Origin: Gammaproteobacteria bacterium | Lineage (GTDB): Bacteria > Pseudomonadota > Gammaproteobacteria > Pseudomonadales > PIVM01 | Direction: 5' to 3' | DNA: 51,146 nt | Assembly: GCA_003353945.1 (NCBI GenBank) | Contig: PIVM01000026.1 | Span: 1-51,146 of the forward strand | Shown: piece by piece, positions 43,801 through 51,146 of the stretch | How the letters are laid out: the number at the start of each line of letters is the position of its first letter | How positions within the stretch are numbered: position 1 is the stretch's first letter | Made by a program: the position numbers and the translations under genes | Notes under the pieces: generated by a model | Told to the model about the DNA's origin: nothing | The model's database searches: none | Seen by the model: only the letters and a program-made list of their open reading frames with translations

Positions 43801-44613
43801 TTGATAGTCGCTGGTTGTGATTTAGGTATTCTTTCGGCAAAAGCAGCAGTAATTGATTATTCGAGTGTACATGACAATATTGAGATATTATCTGCTGAAA
43901 TTCTTCCGTATCGTAGTCATCCCAAAGAGGCTGCACAGAAAGTTATGGACATGGCGCTTGCCAATGCGAAGCTCTCTTTTGATCAAGTGTCTTCTTTTGT
44001 TGCAACTGGATTTGGCGCAAAAGCCGTACCCTTTGAAACAACAGTCATCCCTCCCATGCTCTGTCTTCACCGTGCCATTCGGATGCTGAATAAAAATATC
44101 CGCACGGTCGTCGATGTTGGTGGCCATAGTTTTACGGCATTTCATGTTAATGATGAAGGTGACATTTCTGAATCAACAATAACTGATAAGTGTGCTTCCG
44201 GAACGGGTAAATTTATTGAGACTATCGTCAATACGCTGGAGATGCCACTGGAAGAACTGTGTAGAGCGGCGCTTGATTCCAAAAAACCGCTTCCTGTGAC
44301 CAATCAGTGCGTAATACTGGCGGAAAGCGATGTTATCTCACATATTAATGCCGGTCACGACAGGGTTGACATATTTGCGGGCATCACCTCTTATGTCGCC
44401 AGCAATATCGTTGGTCTTATGAATAGCATTGATATTATCGAAGATGTCGCAATGACTGGCGGTGTTGCCAAAAACTGCGCTGTTGTGAAAGCGATTGAAA
44501 CGAGGCTGGGATATAAGCTTGCTGATACTGGCACTATTGATCCCCAGCTTTTCGGTGCAATTGGCGCAGCGATCATGGCACAGACCATACAGCACAACGC
44601 AACTGGAGATTAG
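43801..44613 (+). CDS. BcrA/BcrD/HgdC-family ATPase activator, first copy
   Basis: A 270-residue ASKHA-fold ATPase related to activators of 2-hydroxyacyl-CoA dehydratases and ATP-binding subunits of benzoyl-CoA reductase. Start is TTG; this is supported because the resulting MIVAGCDLG mirrors the MIVAGCDVG of the next protein. Motifs: phosphate 1 GCDLGILSAKA, VDVGGHSF, KCASGTGKF and GGVAKN. The two cysteines that bridge the subunits through a 4Fe-4S cluster are Cys131 and Cys170, 39 residues apart, as in HgdC (127/166). No reductase or dehydratase gene is adjacent. Five bases separate it from the second copy. Confidence 0.88.
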   Translation: MIVAGCDLGILSAKAAVIDYSSVHDNIEILSAEILPYRSHPKEAAQKVMDMALANAKLSFDQVSSFVATGFGAKAVPFETTVIPPMLCLHRAIRMLNKNIRTVVDVGGHSFTAFHVNDEGDISESTITDKCASGTGKFIETIVNTLEMPLEELCRAALDSKKPLPVTNQCVILAESDVISHINAGHDRVDIFAGITSYVASNIVGLMNSIDIIEDVAMTGGVAKNCAVVKAIETRLGYKLADTGTIDPQLFGAIGAAIMAQTIQHNATGD

Positions 44614-44618
44614 TAAAA

Positions 44619-45395
44619 ATGATTGTGGCCGGTTGCGATGTTGGTTCATTGACCACCAAAGCCGTTTTAATGAAAAACGGCAATATTCTGGGGTTTGAGA
44701 TAATTCGTGGAAGGGCGGATGCCGTGCAATCGGCGCAGGAAGTCATGCATAAGCTTCTAACACGATATAGAATCACTCTAAACGATATCGAATACTGTAT
44801 CGCTACGGGTTATGGCCGAAACATTATTCCATTTGCTGATGCTGAGTGCAGTGAGATCTCCTGTCATGGCAGAGGAGCAAATTGGCTGTTGCCTGAGGTA
44901 AGAACCATCATTGACGTAGGTGGACAAGATATTAAAAGTATCCGAATTGACGAACGAGGCGTTTTGGAAGATTTTCGTCTAAATTCAAAATGTGCAGCAG
45001 GAACAGGACGCGCTTTGGAATTGATGGCCGAAAGCCTCGGTGTTTCTGTTTCTGAACTCGGTCCGTTATCCAGCAAAGCCTCTGAACCGGTTGCTCTCCA
45101 TAATCCTTGTAGCGCAATCACAGAAATTGAAATTCGCCATCTCGTTATCGAAGGATACAGCGATGCCGACATCGCTGCTGGCATTATCAATATTACAGCT
45201 CATCGCATTATGAGTGTGGCAAAACCGCTTGGTTTCAAAACAGAGGTTGTGATTTCTGGTGGCGTTGCAAAAAACAGCGGTATTGTTGAGGCTCTGGAAA
45301 AAAACCTGGGGGTCACGCTGGCCAAGCTCTCCGTTGACCCTCAATTTATAGGAGCACTTGGTGCTGCCGTGATTGCAAATGAAAAAGTCGGCTAG
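44619..45395 (+). CDS. BcrA/BcrD/HgdC-family ATPase activator, second copy
   Basis: A 258-residue paralogue of the preceding protein, with MIVAGCDVGSLTTKA, VDVGGQDIK, KCAAGTGRALE and GGVAKN. The cluster cysteines are Cys125 and Cys164, again 39 apart. Having two different copies suggests a heterodimeric activator, as for BcrA-BcrD or BzdP-BzdQ, rather than the HgdC homodimer. Its TAG stop shares the palindrome CTAG with the stop of the convergent diguanylate cyclase gene. Partner enzyme must be encoded elsewhere. Confidence 0.9.
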   Translation: MIVAGCDVGSLTTKAVLMKNGNILGFEIIRGRADAVQSAQEVMHKLLTRYRITLNDIEYCIATGYGRNIIPFADAECSEISCHGRGANWLLPEVRTIIDVGGQDIKSIRIDERGVLEDFRLNSKCAAGTGRALELMAESLGVSVSELGPLSSKASEPVALHNPCSAITEIEIRHLVIEGYSDADIAAGIINITAHRIMSVAKPLGFKTEVVISGGVAKNSGIVEALEKNLGVTLAKLSVDPQFIGALGAAVIANEKVG

Positions 45396-46543
45396 GCAAA
45401 ATGCATTGTGCTTCGATTGTCAAATGCATTACCGGCTACCATCACGTTATCTCGTCCAGCAACCTTGACTGCATAAAGTGCTTGGTCAGCTCTGTTTATC
45501 AGATCATTCAACTCTTCACCTACGCGGTATTCCGCAATACCAGTGCTGGTCGTGAAAGCAATTTTTCGACCATCGGCAGCGGTCGCCATTGTGTTATGAC
45601 AGGAACTACGTATACGCTCAGCTACCTCCAGGGCACCAGCCTCATCGGTCTCAGGCAACACGGCTAAAAACTCCTCCCCCCCATATCGACCAACCTTATC
45701 CACAGTACGCAACGAATCTTCAACAATAACAGCAAAACGCCTCAGAACGTCATCACCGGCCACATGACCATAATTATCATTGATACGTTTAAATTTATCC
45801 AAGTCAAATATCATTATGGATATCGGATGTCGATAACGCTTAGCGCGTAACAACTCATTTTGCAATTGTTCTATCAACATCCGCCGATTGAACAAACCGG
45901 TGAGTGGATCTCGGGTCGCCTGGCGATACAAACGTAACAACATATGTAACTGGGATAGTTGTGCCCAGCATGTAAGCACAGACATCAGGCATAGCATCCA
46001 CAGGCTCGCAAGCAGTGTGTCACTGGAAATCAGCATGACTGCAACAACAGGTAAGGTCAATAACGCCCCTTCCAATAAAGTGAGAGGGAAAACAGCCAGC
46101 TGTACCACAATCACAAATGGGAAAAAATTGTAAACCTTCTGCACTAATGGAGAGGCTTCACCCAATAGCATAGATCTGCATGCCAGGTAAAACACGCAAG
46201 GGAGTAAAACCAGTAAGAACAGCCGCAGACGTACGATCGTCATTTTATGACTGCGCGACCTCCATGCAATCATACCGAAATAAGAAGCCGCAAAGCCCAA
46301 GCGCATACACATTAACGTTGTAAAGGTTTCCTTAGAAACCGTCACGTAGTCGATAGGAATCCACAGAATAAAGGAGACCCCAAAAAGCAGAGCAAGCGTA
46401 TAGGTTCTATCATTAACATGATTGTGACGCGAAGCTAAAAAATCGGGCGTATGGCGAAACGCCGTGAGCAAATCAGGCACATTATAAGCATTAAACCGGT
46501 TATTCAAACGTTGTCGAAAACTATGTCTGCTGCTGTTTGCCAT
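45392..46543 (-). CDS. Membrane-bound diguanylate cyclase
   Basis: About 383 residues from the ATG at 46543 (a frame to 46627 has no ribosome site). The N-terminal 200 residues hold about six membrane segments (TYTLALLFGVSFILWIPIDY, FLLVLLPCVFYLACRS and others), a sensor of MASE-like type. The C-terminal GGDEF domain is complete: TRDPLTGLFNRR, FDLDKFKRINDNYGH and active site GGEEF, with the inhibitory I-site RTVD exactly five residues before it. It therefore makes c-di-GMP and is feedback-controlled. Tail-to-tail overlap with the activator gene. Confidence 0.92.
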   Translation of the reverse strand: MANSSRHSFRQRLNNRFNAYNVPDLLTAFRHTPDFLASRHNHVNDRTYTLALLFGVSFILWIPIDYVTVSKETFTTLMCMRLGFAASYFGMIAWRSRSHKMTIVRLRLFLLVLLPCVFYLACRSMLLGEASPLVQKVYNFFPFVIVVQLAVFPLTLLEGALLTLPVVAVMLISSDTLLASLWMLCLMSVLTCWAQLSQLHMLLRLYRQATRDPLTGLFNRRMLIEQLQNELLRAKRYRHPISIMIFDLDKFKRINDNYGHVAGDDVLRRFAVIVEDSLRTVDKVGRYGGEEFLAVLPETDEAGALEVAERIRSSCHNTMATAADGRKIAFTTSTGIAEYRVGEELNDLINRADQALYAVKVAGRDNVMVAGNAFDNRSTMHFA

Positions 46544-46865
46544 GCTGATCAATTGCCTCGTATGACGTATGCTCGTATCCAGTATGAGTGAAGCCCGGAA
46601 AATCTGCAAAATATCCACACTAAGCATATCAATATATGCGCATGTTTTGTGGGTAATATTTTTACATCTGTTTAATAAAAGTTTTTCAGCATAACGGCAT
46701 TGTAGTTTTATATTGAATAGGTAATTTAGCGTATTCTGCTCTCGCTCAATATATCAAAGATGGAATATATTTGCGTTTTACATAAAAAATCAAACTATCT
46801 CTCCAGTCACTGACAATCTACTATTAATGCTATACCTTCAACATTTAGTCGCGGTTGTAGTAGTG
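46544..46865. other. Intergenic region between the diguanylate cyclase and the small basic protein
   Basis: 322 AT-rich bases that must contain both divergent promoters. A TATATT preceded by TTCAGC at 18 bases is a weak plus-strand candidate. Nothing else recognised. Confidence 0.4.
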
Positions 46866-47105
46866 ATGAATAAACGCAAAAATCTAGCTGAAAAAACTCA
46901 ACAAAAAACCATTGCGGAAGCAAAATGCTTTCAGGAGGCATTTGCGGATGACACCTGGAGAGAACCAAGACGGGGAGCAGACCGTAGGCAAACTCTAGAT
47001 CCCGATAAAACTCCTGCTACCGGGTGTCGAAGACAGGGAGACAGACGCAAGCGACTGTATCTTCGTGCTGACCAATGGTGGCTGCATCGAAAATATTCCG
47101 ATTAA
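46866..47105 (+). CDS. Small basic hypothetical protein with RR-DRR motifs
   Basis: A 79-residue, strongly basic protein from the ATG at 46866; an ATG at 46827 would add 13 hydrophobic residues. Neither start has a clear ribosome site. It carries two similar arginine motifs (PRRGADRRQ and CRRQGDRRK), a pattern I associate with short uncharacterised gammaproteobacterial proteins, and ends LRADQWWLHRKYSD. Composition suggests a real protein, possibly nucleic-acid- or c-di-GMP-binding (RxxxR-like), but no family can be named. Confidence 0.45.
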   Translation: MNKRKNLAEKTQQKTIAEAKCFQEAFADDTWREPRRGADRRQTLDPDKTPATGCRRQGDRRKRLYLRADQWWLHRKYSD

Positions 47106-47137
47106 TAGTTAGAAGCAGCAACTCACATCTTTTTTAG

Positions 47138-47272
47138 AAATCCTACCTATCGCATTCATTTCGTTGGGTATTTTCACACGCGCAATTCGGCAAAGAAGAA
47201 CGATTGCGCCGCACTTTTCAACGCAACTTGGGAATTACGCCAGCTCAGTATCGAGCTCATTTTAGCTTCTAA
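47138..47272 (+). pseudogene. Remnant of an AraC-family regulator (C-terminus only)
   Basis: An open stretch that ends FGKEERLRRTFQRNL then GITPAQYRAHFSF and a TAA stop. This is the end of the second helix-turn-helix of AraC/XylS regulators, in the GlxA-like version (GFGsEERLRRAFqR...GisPaqYRarF). The frame is closed by a TAG at 47135 just upstream and the residues before the motif are not AraC-like, so only about 30 codons of the gene survive. Confidence 0.65.
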
Positions 47273-47393
47273 GACATATCAGGGCCTTGAATCGAAACCA
47301 GATTTATGTAGAACCCAGAGAAAAAAGTAACAACTGTATTTTCTGTTCACAACACCTGGAATATGACGCACGACAACATAGGAGAGGAAATCC

Positions 47394-47498
47394 ATGAGTA
47401 AAGAAAGTAGCAATAAATTGAACCGAAGGCAATTTCTGGCCACCTCCACAGCAGGGGTGAGTAGCGCAGCAAAAGCTATGGTTTGCTCAACAGGATGA
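47394..47498 (+). pseudogene. Tat signal-peptide stub of a lost exported protein
   Basis: A good ribosome site (GGAGAGGAAA) precedes an ATG that encodes 34 residues: MSKESSNKLNRRQFLATST and then AGVSSAAKA, a twin-arginine signal (RRQFL) with an AKA cleavage site, followed a few codons later by TGA. No mature domain follows in any frame before the convergent VOC gene at 47522. It is the 5' end of a deleted or truncated gene for a Tat substrate. Confidence 0.65.
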
Positions 47499-47521
47499 TT
47501 GTGACCCTGTAAATATTTTTG

Positions 47522-47917
47522 TTAACTCTTGAAGTACTGCTGAAACTCTTCAGAAGGTTCTCTATCTGAATAGATGTATACTGAATTTCCAATTGGGTCC
47601 ATAACAGAAAACCCACGATCGCCCCAAGGGTGATCTTCCAAAGGCATTGCCTCTGACAAACCAGCCTCCATAAGACGCTTGTGCTCCACATTCACATCAT
47701 CAACATGAAAATTCAAGGTAACACCAGCTCCACCATAAGCAGGCATATCACCTTGAGGCTCCATAAACTGAATGGAAGCGCCTTGTGACCCAACATCCAT
47801 ATTCAGGTACCAACCACAATCAAATGTAATCTTCGCACCAAAATACTTTTGATAGAAATCTCTGCATGCAGAAACATCATTCGTACAAAAACAGGAAGAT
47901 AGTTGGTTCGCATTCAT
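47522..47917 (-). CDS. VOC-family (glyoxalase/bleomycin-resistance fold) protein
   Basis: A 131-residue protein from the ATG at 47917 (GGGATGAG ahead); the frame to 47968 runs through a repeat and is not coding. It has the paired beta-alpha-beta-beta-beta units of the vicinal-oxygen-chelate fold: SSCFCTNDVSACRDFYQKYF, then VTLNFHVDDVNVEHKRLMEAG and FSVMDPIGNSVYIYSD. The metal and substrate are unknown. Stands alone near the decayed locus at 47.1-47.5 kb. Confidence 0.85.
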   Translation of the reverse strand: MNANQLSSCFCTNDVSACRDFYQKYFGAKITFDCGWYLNMDVGSQGASIQFMEPQGDMPAYGGAGVTLNFHVDDVNVEHKRLMEAGLSEAMPLEDHPWGDRGFSVMDPIGNSVYIYSDREPSEEFQQYFKS

Positions 47918-47945
47918 AATCTCATCCCTGATGGCTATCTGATTA

Positions 47946-47984
47946 TTAAGGGCCTCGAAAAAATACATTTTCCGACGCCCTAAG
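47946..47984. repeat. GGGCCTyG unit forming a hairpin upstream of the VOC gene
   Basis: TTAAGGGCCTCGAAAAA on one side and TTTTCCGACGCCCTAAG on the other form an imperfect hairpin. The sequence closely matches the minus-strand unit at 32456-32484 (GGAAAAT.TATT.TT..CGAGGCCCTTAA) and the unit at 38299-38325. Confidence 0.5.
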
Positions 47985-48038
47985 CGGGACCTTATTGAAG
48001 GCCACGTGAATTATTATTCACGCTTTCGAGCACTGCAA

Positions 48039-48245
48039 TTACTCAGGCACGACGTTATTCGCACATGGCCCCTTCTTCCCTTGCCCAACTTCAAAGTCTA
48101 CTTTTTGACCGTCATTGAGAGTCGCAAAACCACCGCCGCTTTTGATTTCAGAATGATGTACAAACAAGTCTTTCCCTCCGTCATCTGGAGTAATAAAACC
48201 GAAACCTTTGTCTGCATTGAACCACTTTACTGTACCCTTACTCAT
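48039..48245 (-). CDS. Cold-shock protein, CspA family
   Basis: A 68-residue single cold-shock domain, usual length. RNP1 is KGFGFI and RNP2 is DLFVHHS; N-terminus [14 protein letters not shown] and ending [20 protein letters not shown] are standard. Binds single-stranded RNA or DNA and melts RNA structure. GAGGAAA precedes the ATG. The 5' region is long and structured, in line with post-transcriptional control of csp mRNAs. Confidence 0.96.
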   Translation of the reverse strand: MSKGTVKWFNADKGFGFITPDDGGKDLFVHHSEIKSGGGFATLNDGQKVDFEVGQGKKGPCANNVVPE

Positions 48246-48690
48246 ACCGCACTTTCCTCATTGAGTTAATTTTAACCAAACTGCTGTTCGCTGATACTTC
48301 ATAGAACTCTCAAAACAAAAACACACAGCAACATCGAACTACCCTATTCGTCATACCAACATGACGCTCGTATGATAACACTTGTCATGTTAGTCCCCTG
48401 CTACTATAGATGCTGTATCTTTACTTGTTATCATTGCCACTTCAGTAAACCAACCAGCATATTGTTTCCATGTCTAATAGATACGGAAGCCGGTTATTCT
48501 ATCGACTTTCATATCAATTTCAATTGATCATGTGTGCTAATTTCACCAATTACAAACAGCCGTTGTGCATTCGAAGTTAAAAGAATAAAGGGATAAAAAA
48601 AGCAAAGCATGCTGCATAAACAAATGGGGGACGATAGAAACTGGGGGCAATACAGTCTGCTTATCGCCCCCGAAAGAGTCATTTTGTTGA
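48246..48690 (-). promoter_or_regulatory. Long 5' leader and promoter region of the cold-shock gene
   Basis: Minus-strand -35 TTGAAA (48518-48523), 16 bases, -10 TAGAAT (48496-48501) would give a leader of about 240 bases. Inside it, AACATGAC (48358-48365) and GTCATGTT (48384-48391) form a perfect eight-base inverted repeat. Between the promoter and the FAD oxidoreductase stop at 48691 nothing was recognised. Confidence 0.5.
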
Positions 48691-50163
48691 TTAACCAGCC
48701 AATTCCTTGACGTGTTTCTCAACCGCATCGGCTACGTTATAACCTGACATAATAGCCTGTTGGGTGCCAATACCACGTCCACCGGCATCACAACCAACCA
48801 GATACAGACCATTGACTGGCGTATGAATAGCCGGTTTTGAGTCTCCACACTGACCAACAATTTGCGCTAATCCAATGGTTTCCCCCCCTGCACCGGGAAC
48901 CGTGGCGTCACGGGTGGCATTGGATACACTCTTTGTGGTGTACAGCTCCTTTTCTTCCACCAGATCCTGAGCATCTGGGAATAGACCAAAAAAGATCTCT
49001 TCGCCAGCATCCGCCCAGGCTTTAATGTCCTCTTTGCTCATATTTGGATCAGGAGGGCAAAACGATCCGGTGAGGATCATCTGCTTGCCTGCCGGTGCTG
49101 CTTCAGGGTCGTAATTTACCGGCACTTCAAAATAAAGCACACCTTCGCGAGATCCCTCGCCCTTGTGGGCAGCTTCCAAACGCTCTGTGTTCCAGGGGCT
49201 TGTTTGAGAGAACACAACGCCAAATCCATTCTCAGTAACAGGTTTGCTGAGGAAATAGCGGTAGCCTAACAAAGATTGTGACGGCACAAGATTCTTAACC
49301 TTGGCGACATAATCGGCTGGAAAATGCGCTTCGTCAGCCAATTTCAACACCGTAGGCTGAATTCCAGCGTTACTGATTACCACCGAAGATAAAAATGTAT
49401 CTCCATCACTTGTCTTTATGCCTTTCACCTGCCCCTCTTCTATCAGCACTGAATCTGTTCGCGTACCCATACGCACAGTACCTCCGTGGCGTTTCACTGC
49501 CTCAAGACAAGCATCGGCCAACTTTCCATAGCCACCCAGACAAAACAGCCCTCCGCCTCGCAGAAAAATATCCTGCAGGCTGCGAATTGCTTCGGATGCA
49601 TCCAATTGATCCACCGGTACCATAAACATTCCATCAAGACATAAGCTGATAATAAACGCATATAATGAACGGGGTAAATTGGCCTCTTTGATCCAACTAT
49701 CAAAATCTTTCCCTTCATGTTCCTTGATTTGTTCAGGTGCCATCAGCGTTAGGTTCATAAAAAATTCCAGGGCACCTTCCCTGTCTGCTTCTTCAACTCC
49801 CAACCAATCAAACAGAATGCTGGGATCAACACCATCACCTTCCATTGCGGGCATTGGCTCATAGGAACCCTCTGGTGTCTTGTAATAACTACCGGCTTCT
49901 GATGCCACCAGGGTCGCGAGATCAGCCACCTCCAGATCATCCAAAAGTTTCTGGCACCAATTGCTTTCCACTGGTGCCCCCATCACCGGCCAAGGTGAAT
50001 ACTGATGTCCGTTTTTAGAAAGGCTCATCGCTTTGCCACCAGCCACATTATTTTTTTCCACCAGCAGAACCTTTAGCCCCTTATGAGCCAATAATCCGGC
50101 ACAGGCACTACCGCCAAAACCGGCACCAATAACAATGGCGTCGTAATTCTCAGTTGTCATCAA
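48691..50163 (-). CDS. CrtI/phytoene-desaturase-like FAD-dependent oxidoreductase
   Basis: A 490-residue flavoprotein of the amine-oxidase/phytoene desaturase superfamily. N-terminal FAD motif AIVIGAGFGGSACAGLLAHKG, followed by the GGKAMS segment, the mid-chain GGGLFCLGGYGKLADACLEA and VVISNAGIQPTVLKLA, and a C-terminal FAD contact (LYLVGCDAGGRGIGTQQAIMSG). There is no carotenoid synthase gene nearby, so the substrate is open; a desaturation or isomerisation of a lipid or polyprenoid is likely. Two ATG codons are adjacent at the start, with GAGG ahead. Downstream of osmC on the same strand, 52 bases apart. Confidence 0.85.
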   Translation of the reverse strand: MMTTENYDAIVIGAGFGGSACAGLLAHKGLKVLLVEKNNVAGGKAMSLSKNGHQYSPWPVMGAPVESNWCQKLLDDLEVADLATLVASEAGSYYKTPEGSYEPMPAMEGDGVDPSILFDWLGVEEADREGALEFFMNLTLMAPEQIKEHEGKDFDSWIKEANLPRSLYAFIISLCLDGMFMVPVDQLDASEAIRSLQDIFLRGGGLFCLGGYGKLADACLEAVKRHGGTVRMGTRTDSVLIEEGQVKGIKTSDGDTFLSSVVISNAGIQPTVLKLADEAHFPADYVAKVKNLVPSQSLLGYRYFLSKPVTENGFGVVFSQTSPWNTERLEAAHKGEGSREGVLYFEVPVNYDPEAAPAGKQMILTGSFCPPDPNMSKEDIKAWADAGEEIFFGLFPDAQDLVEEKELYTTKSVSNATRDATVPGAGGETIGLAQIVGQCGDSKPAIHTPVNGLYLVGCDAGGRGIGTQQAIMSGYNVADAVEKHVKELAG

Positions 50164-50215
50164 GGAGTCCTCAAATAATTGTCTTCTGTTAAATCTTATT
50201 GGATAGTCGTAAACC

Positions 50216-50656
50216 TTATTGAACAGTCACTCGGGTTGTAACCGAGTTAGCTATAAAGCAGTTCTCATGCGCCTTTCTGTGTAATGTTTGCAACGCACCT
50301 GCATCTGGGTGCTCGCCCTCAAACACGATTACAGGCTGCAACATTGCACGCGTAACTGCCATTTTTCCATGCTCATTTTTCTCCAGATAGCCGACCGCGC
50401 TGTCTTCATAGTGGGTTACTATCAAGCACTTTTTAGCGCAAATCGCTAGAAACGTCAGCATATGGCAGCTCGACAAAGAGGCTAGAAAAGCTTCTTCAGG
50501 ATCCACACACTCTACGTTACCAAGAAAATCCGGTGTGGATGATGCCTTTAACGTTACTCCGTTCTCAAATTCCCAATCATGATCTCGATGATAGGAATCG
50601 TAATCAAACTCTTCTGTGCCTTTTTCCCAACGAACAGTGACACGATGTTCCGACAT
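50216..50656 (-). CDS. OsmC/Ohr-family peroxide-detoxifying protein
   Basis: A 146-residue protein of the OsmC family, which reduces organic hydroperoxides with a reactive cysteine pair. The first cysteine is in EEAFLASLSSCHMLTFL and the second in AICAKKCLIVTHY. Starts with ATG behind GGAGGTGG. The RDHDWEF...TLKASSTPDFLGN (in parts) N-terminal half is typical of the YhfA-like OsmC group. First gene before the FAD oxidoreductase; both may form an operon. Confidence 0.88.
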   Translation of the reverse strand: MSEHRVTVRWEKGTEEFDYDSYHRDHDWEFENGVTLKASSTPDFLGNVECVDPEEAFLASLSSCHMLTFLAICAKKCLIVTHYEDSAVGYLEKNEHGKMAVTRAMLQPVIVFEGEHPDAGALQTLHRKAHENCFIANSVTTRVTVQ

Positions 50657-50795
50657 AATCCACCTCCATTACGATGTTTGCTTATTCACTGTAACCTAAT
50701 TCCACATACTCACACGCCTCAAAGATGAACTCAATGCACGCGGACTGACAAGAGATCCAGATAATCTTAATCATTTATCAGCGTAGTACCGATTG

Positions 50796-51146
50796 CTATG
50801 ACAATCCGAGTCGGCCGGTGTGTGCAAGCCCATGATAAAGCCGAACTTGACGAAATTCATCAAATTCATCCAAATCGGGTAATGTACTGCTTTTCATCTG
50901 TGCAATCTGGTGATAAGGCAGCACATTAAAATCCTTCACCCTTGAATCTGCCACCAGTACTTCAGGCGCCCTGCTTATAAACTGATCCAATAAAGGTAAA
51001 TTTTCCCGATCGTATAAAACATCGGCTACTATAATCACATCCAGTGTTTCACTAATGCTTGACCAGTCAGCGAACACGTTCACATCCACCCTATTCAGCG
51101 TGGCATTGGCCGCTACAGCCTGGCGTGCCAGAGGATCTATATCACA
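50796..51146 (-). CDS. Class I SAM-dependent methyltransferase, C-terminal part (cut by window end)
   Basis: The last 116 codons of a gene running off the window on the minus strand; the GTG at 51089 is internal because the frame stays open and coding beyond it. The segment DIDPLARQAVAANATLN followed by VIIVADVLYDRENLPLL is the motif II / post-II region of PrmA-like and ETF-beta lysine methyltransferase-like enzymes. The SAM-binding glycine motif lies outside the window. Target protein or small molecule unknown. Confidence 0.78.
   Translation of the reverse strand, partial: CDIDPLARQAVAANATLNRVDVNVFADWSSISETLDVIIVADVLYDRENLPLLDQFISRAPEVLVADSRVKDFNVLPYHQIAQMKSSTLPDLDEFDEFRQVRLYHGLAHTGRLGLS

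Overview
The window looks like chromosomal DNA of a marine-type gammaproteobacterium, most likely in the Cellvibrionales/Pseudomonadales area (for example a Spongiibacteraceae relative). This is inferred from the CysI-DUF934 pair, NfuA, the DUF4823-DUF1285 pair, an ETF-quinone oxidoreductase with a Pseudomonas-type N-terminus, moderate GC, and many short-chain dehydrogenase, RND and DUF1302 genes. There are no rRNA or tRNA genes, CRISPR arrays or intact insertion sequences.

Layout. 0-5 kb: a seven-bladed beta-propeller lipoprotein, a luciferase-like oxidoreductase, DAHP synthase (aroF), then an orphan cyclic-di-GMP-I riboswitch with its own promoter on the opposite strand, and a TetR regulator. 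5-13 kb: housekeeping metabolism (nfuA, cobalamin-dependent metH, cysI with its DUF934 partner, a CPA2 antiporter). 13-17 kb: the electron-transfer flavoprotein module, etfBA diverging from ETF-quinone oxidoreductase. 17-20 kb: a compact four-gene operon of two DUF1538 membrane proteins, a PII-like protein and a CBS-domain protein, probably a regulated cation/proton antiporter. 20-21 kb: the DUF4823-DUF1285 pair and a TetR regulator.

21-32 kb is the most distinctive stretch. An RND pump, a LolA-like periplasmic protein and a DUF1302 outer-membrane protein form a three-part envelope-spanning operon. Next comes a type II DMSO-reductase-family molybdoenzyme (relatives: ethylbenzene, dimethylsulfide and steroid C25 dehydrogenases, selenate and chlorate reductases) in the order gamma-beta-alpha, preceded by a good sigma70 promoter and followed by a terminator. 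The gamma subunit has no signal peptide and no assembly chaperone gene is adjacent.

32-39 kb: an FKBP isomerase, small proteins, two lipoproteins behind a candidate Fur box, and a lipid- or ketone-type catabolic set (two SDRs and an acetoacetate-decarboxylase-like protein). 39-47 kb: two cyclic-di-GMP enzymes (a response-regulator-PAS-GAF-GGDEF-EAL phosphodiesterase with a degenerate GGDEF site, and a membrane diguanylate cyclase) flank an EEP-family hydrolase and a tandem pair of BcrA/BcrD/HgdC-type ATPase activators with no dehydratase or reductase subunits next to them. 47 kb is a decay scar (AraC C-terminus, then a Tat signal peptide with nothing behind it). 47.5-51 kb: a VOC protein, a cold-shock protein, a CrtI-like FAD oxidoreductase, OsmC and a truncated methyltransferase.

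The best candidates for something undescribed are the orphan riboswitch convergent with aroF, the rearranged molybdoenzyme operon, the orphan activase pair, and the DUF1538/PII/CBS operon. All functional statements rest on motif recognition by eye; no database search was possible.
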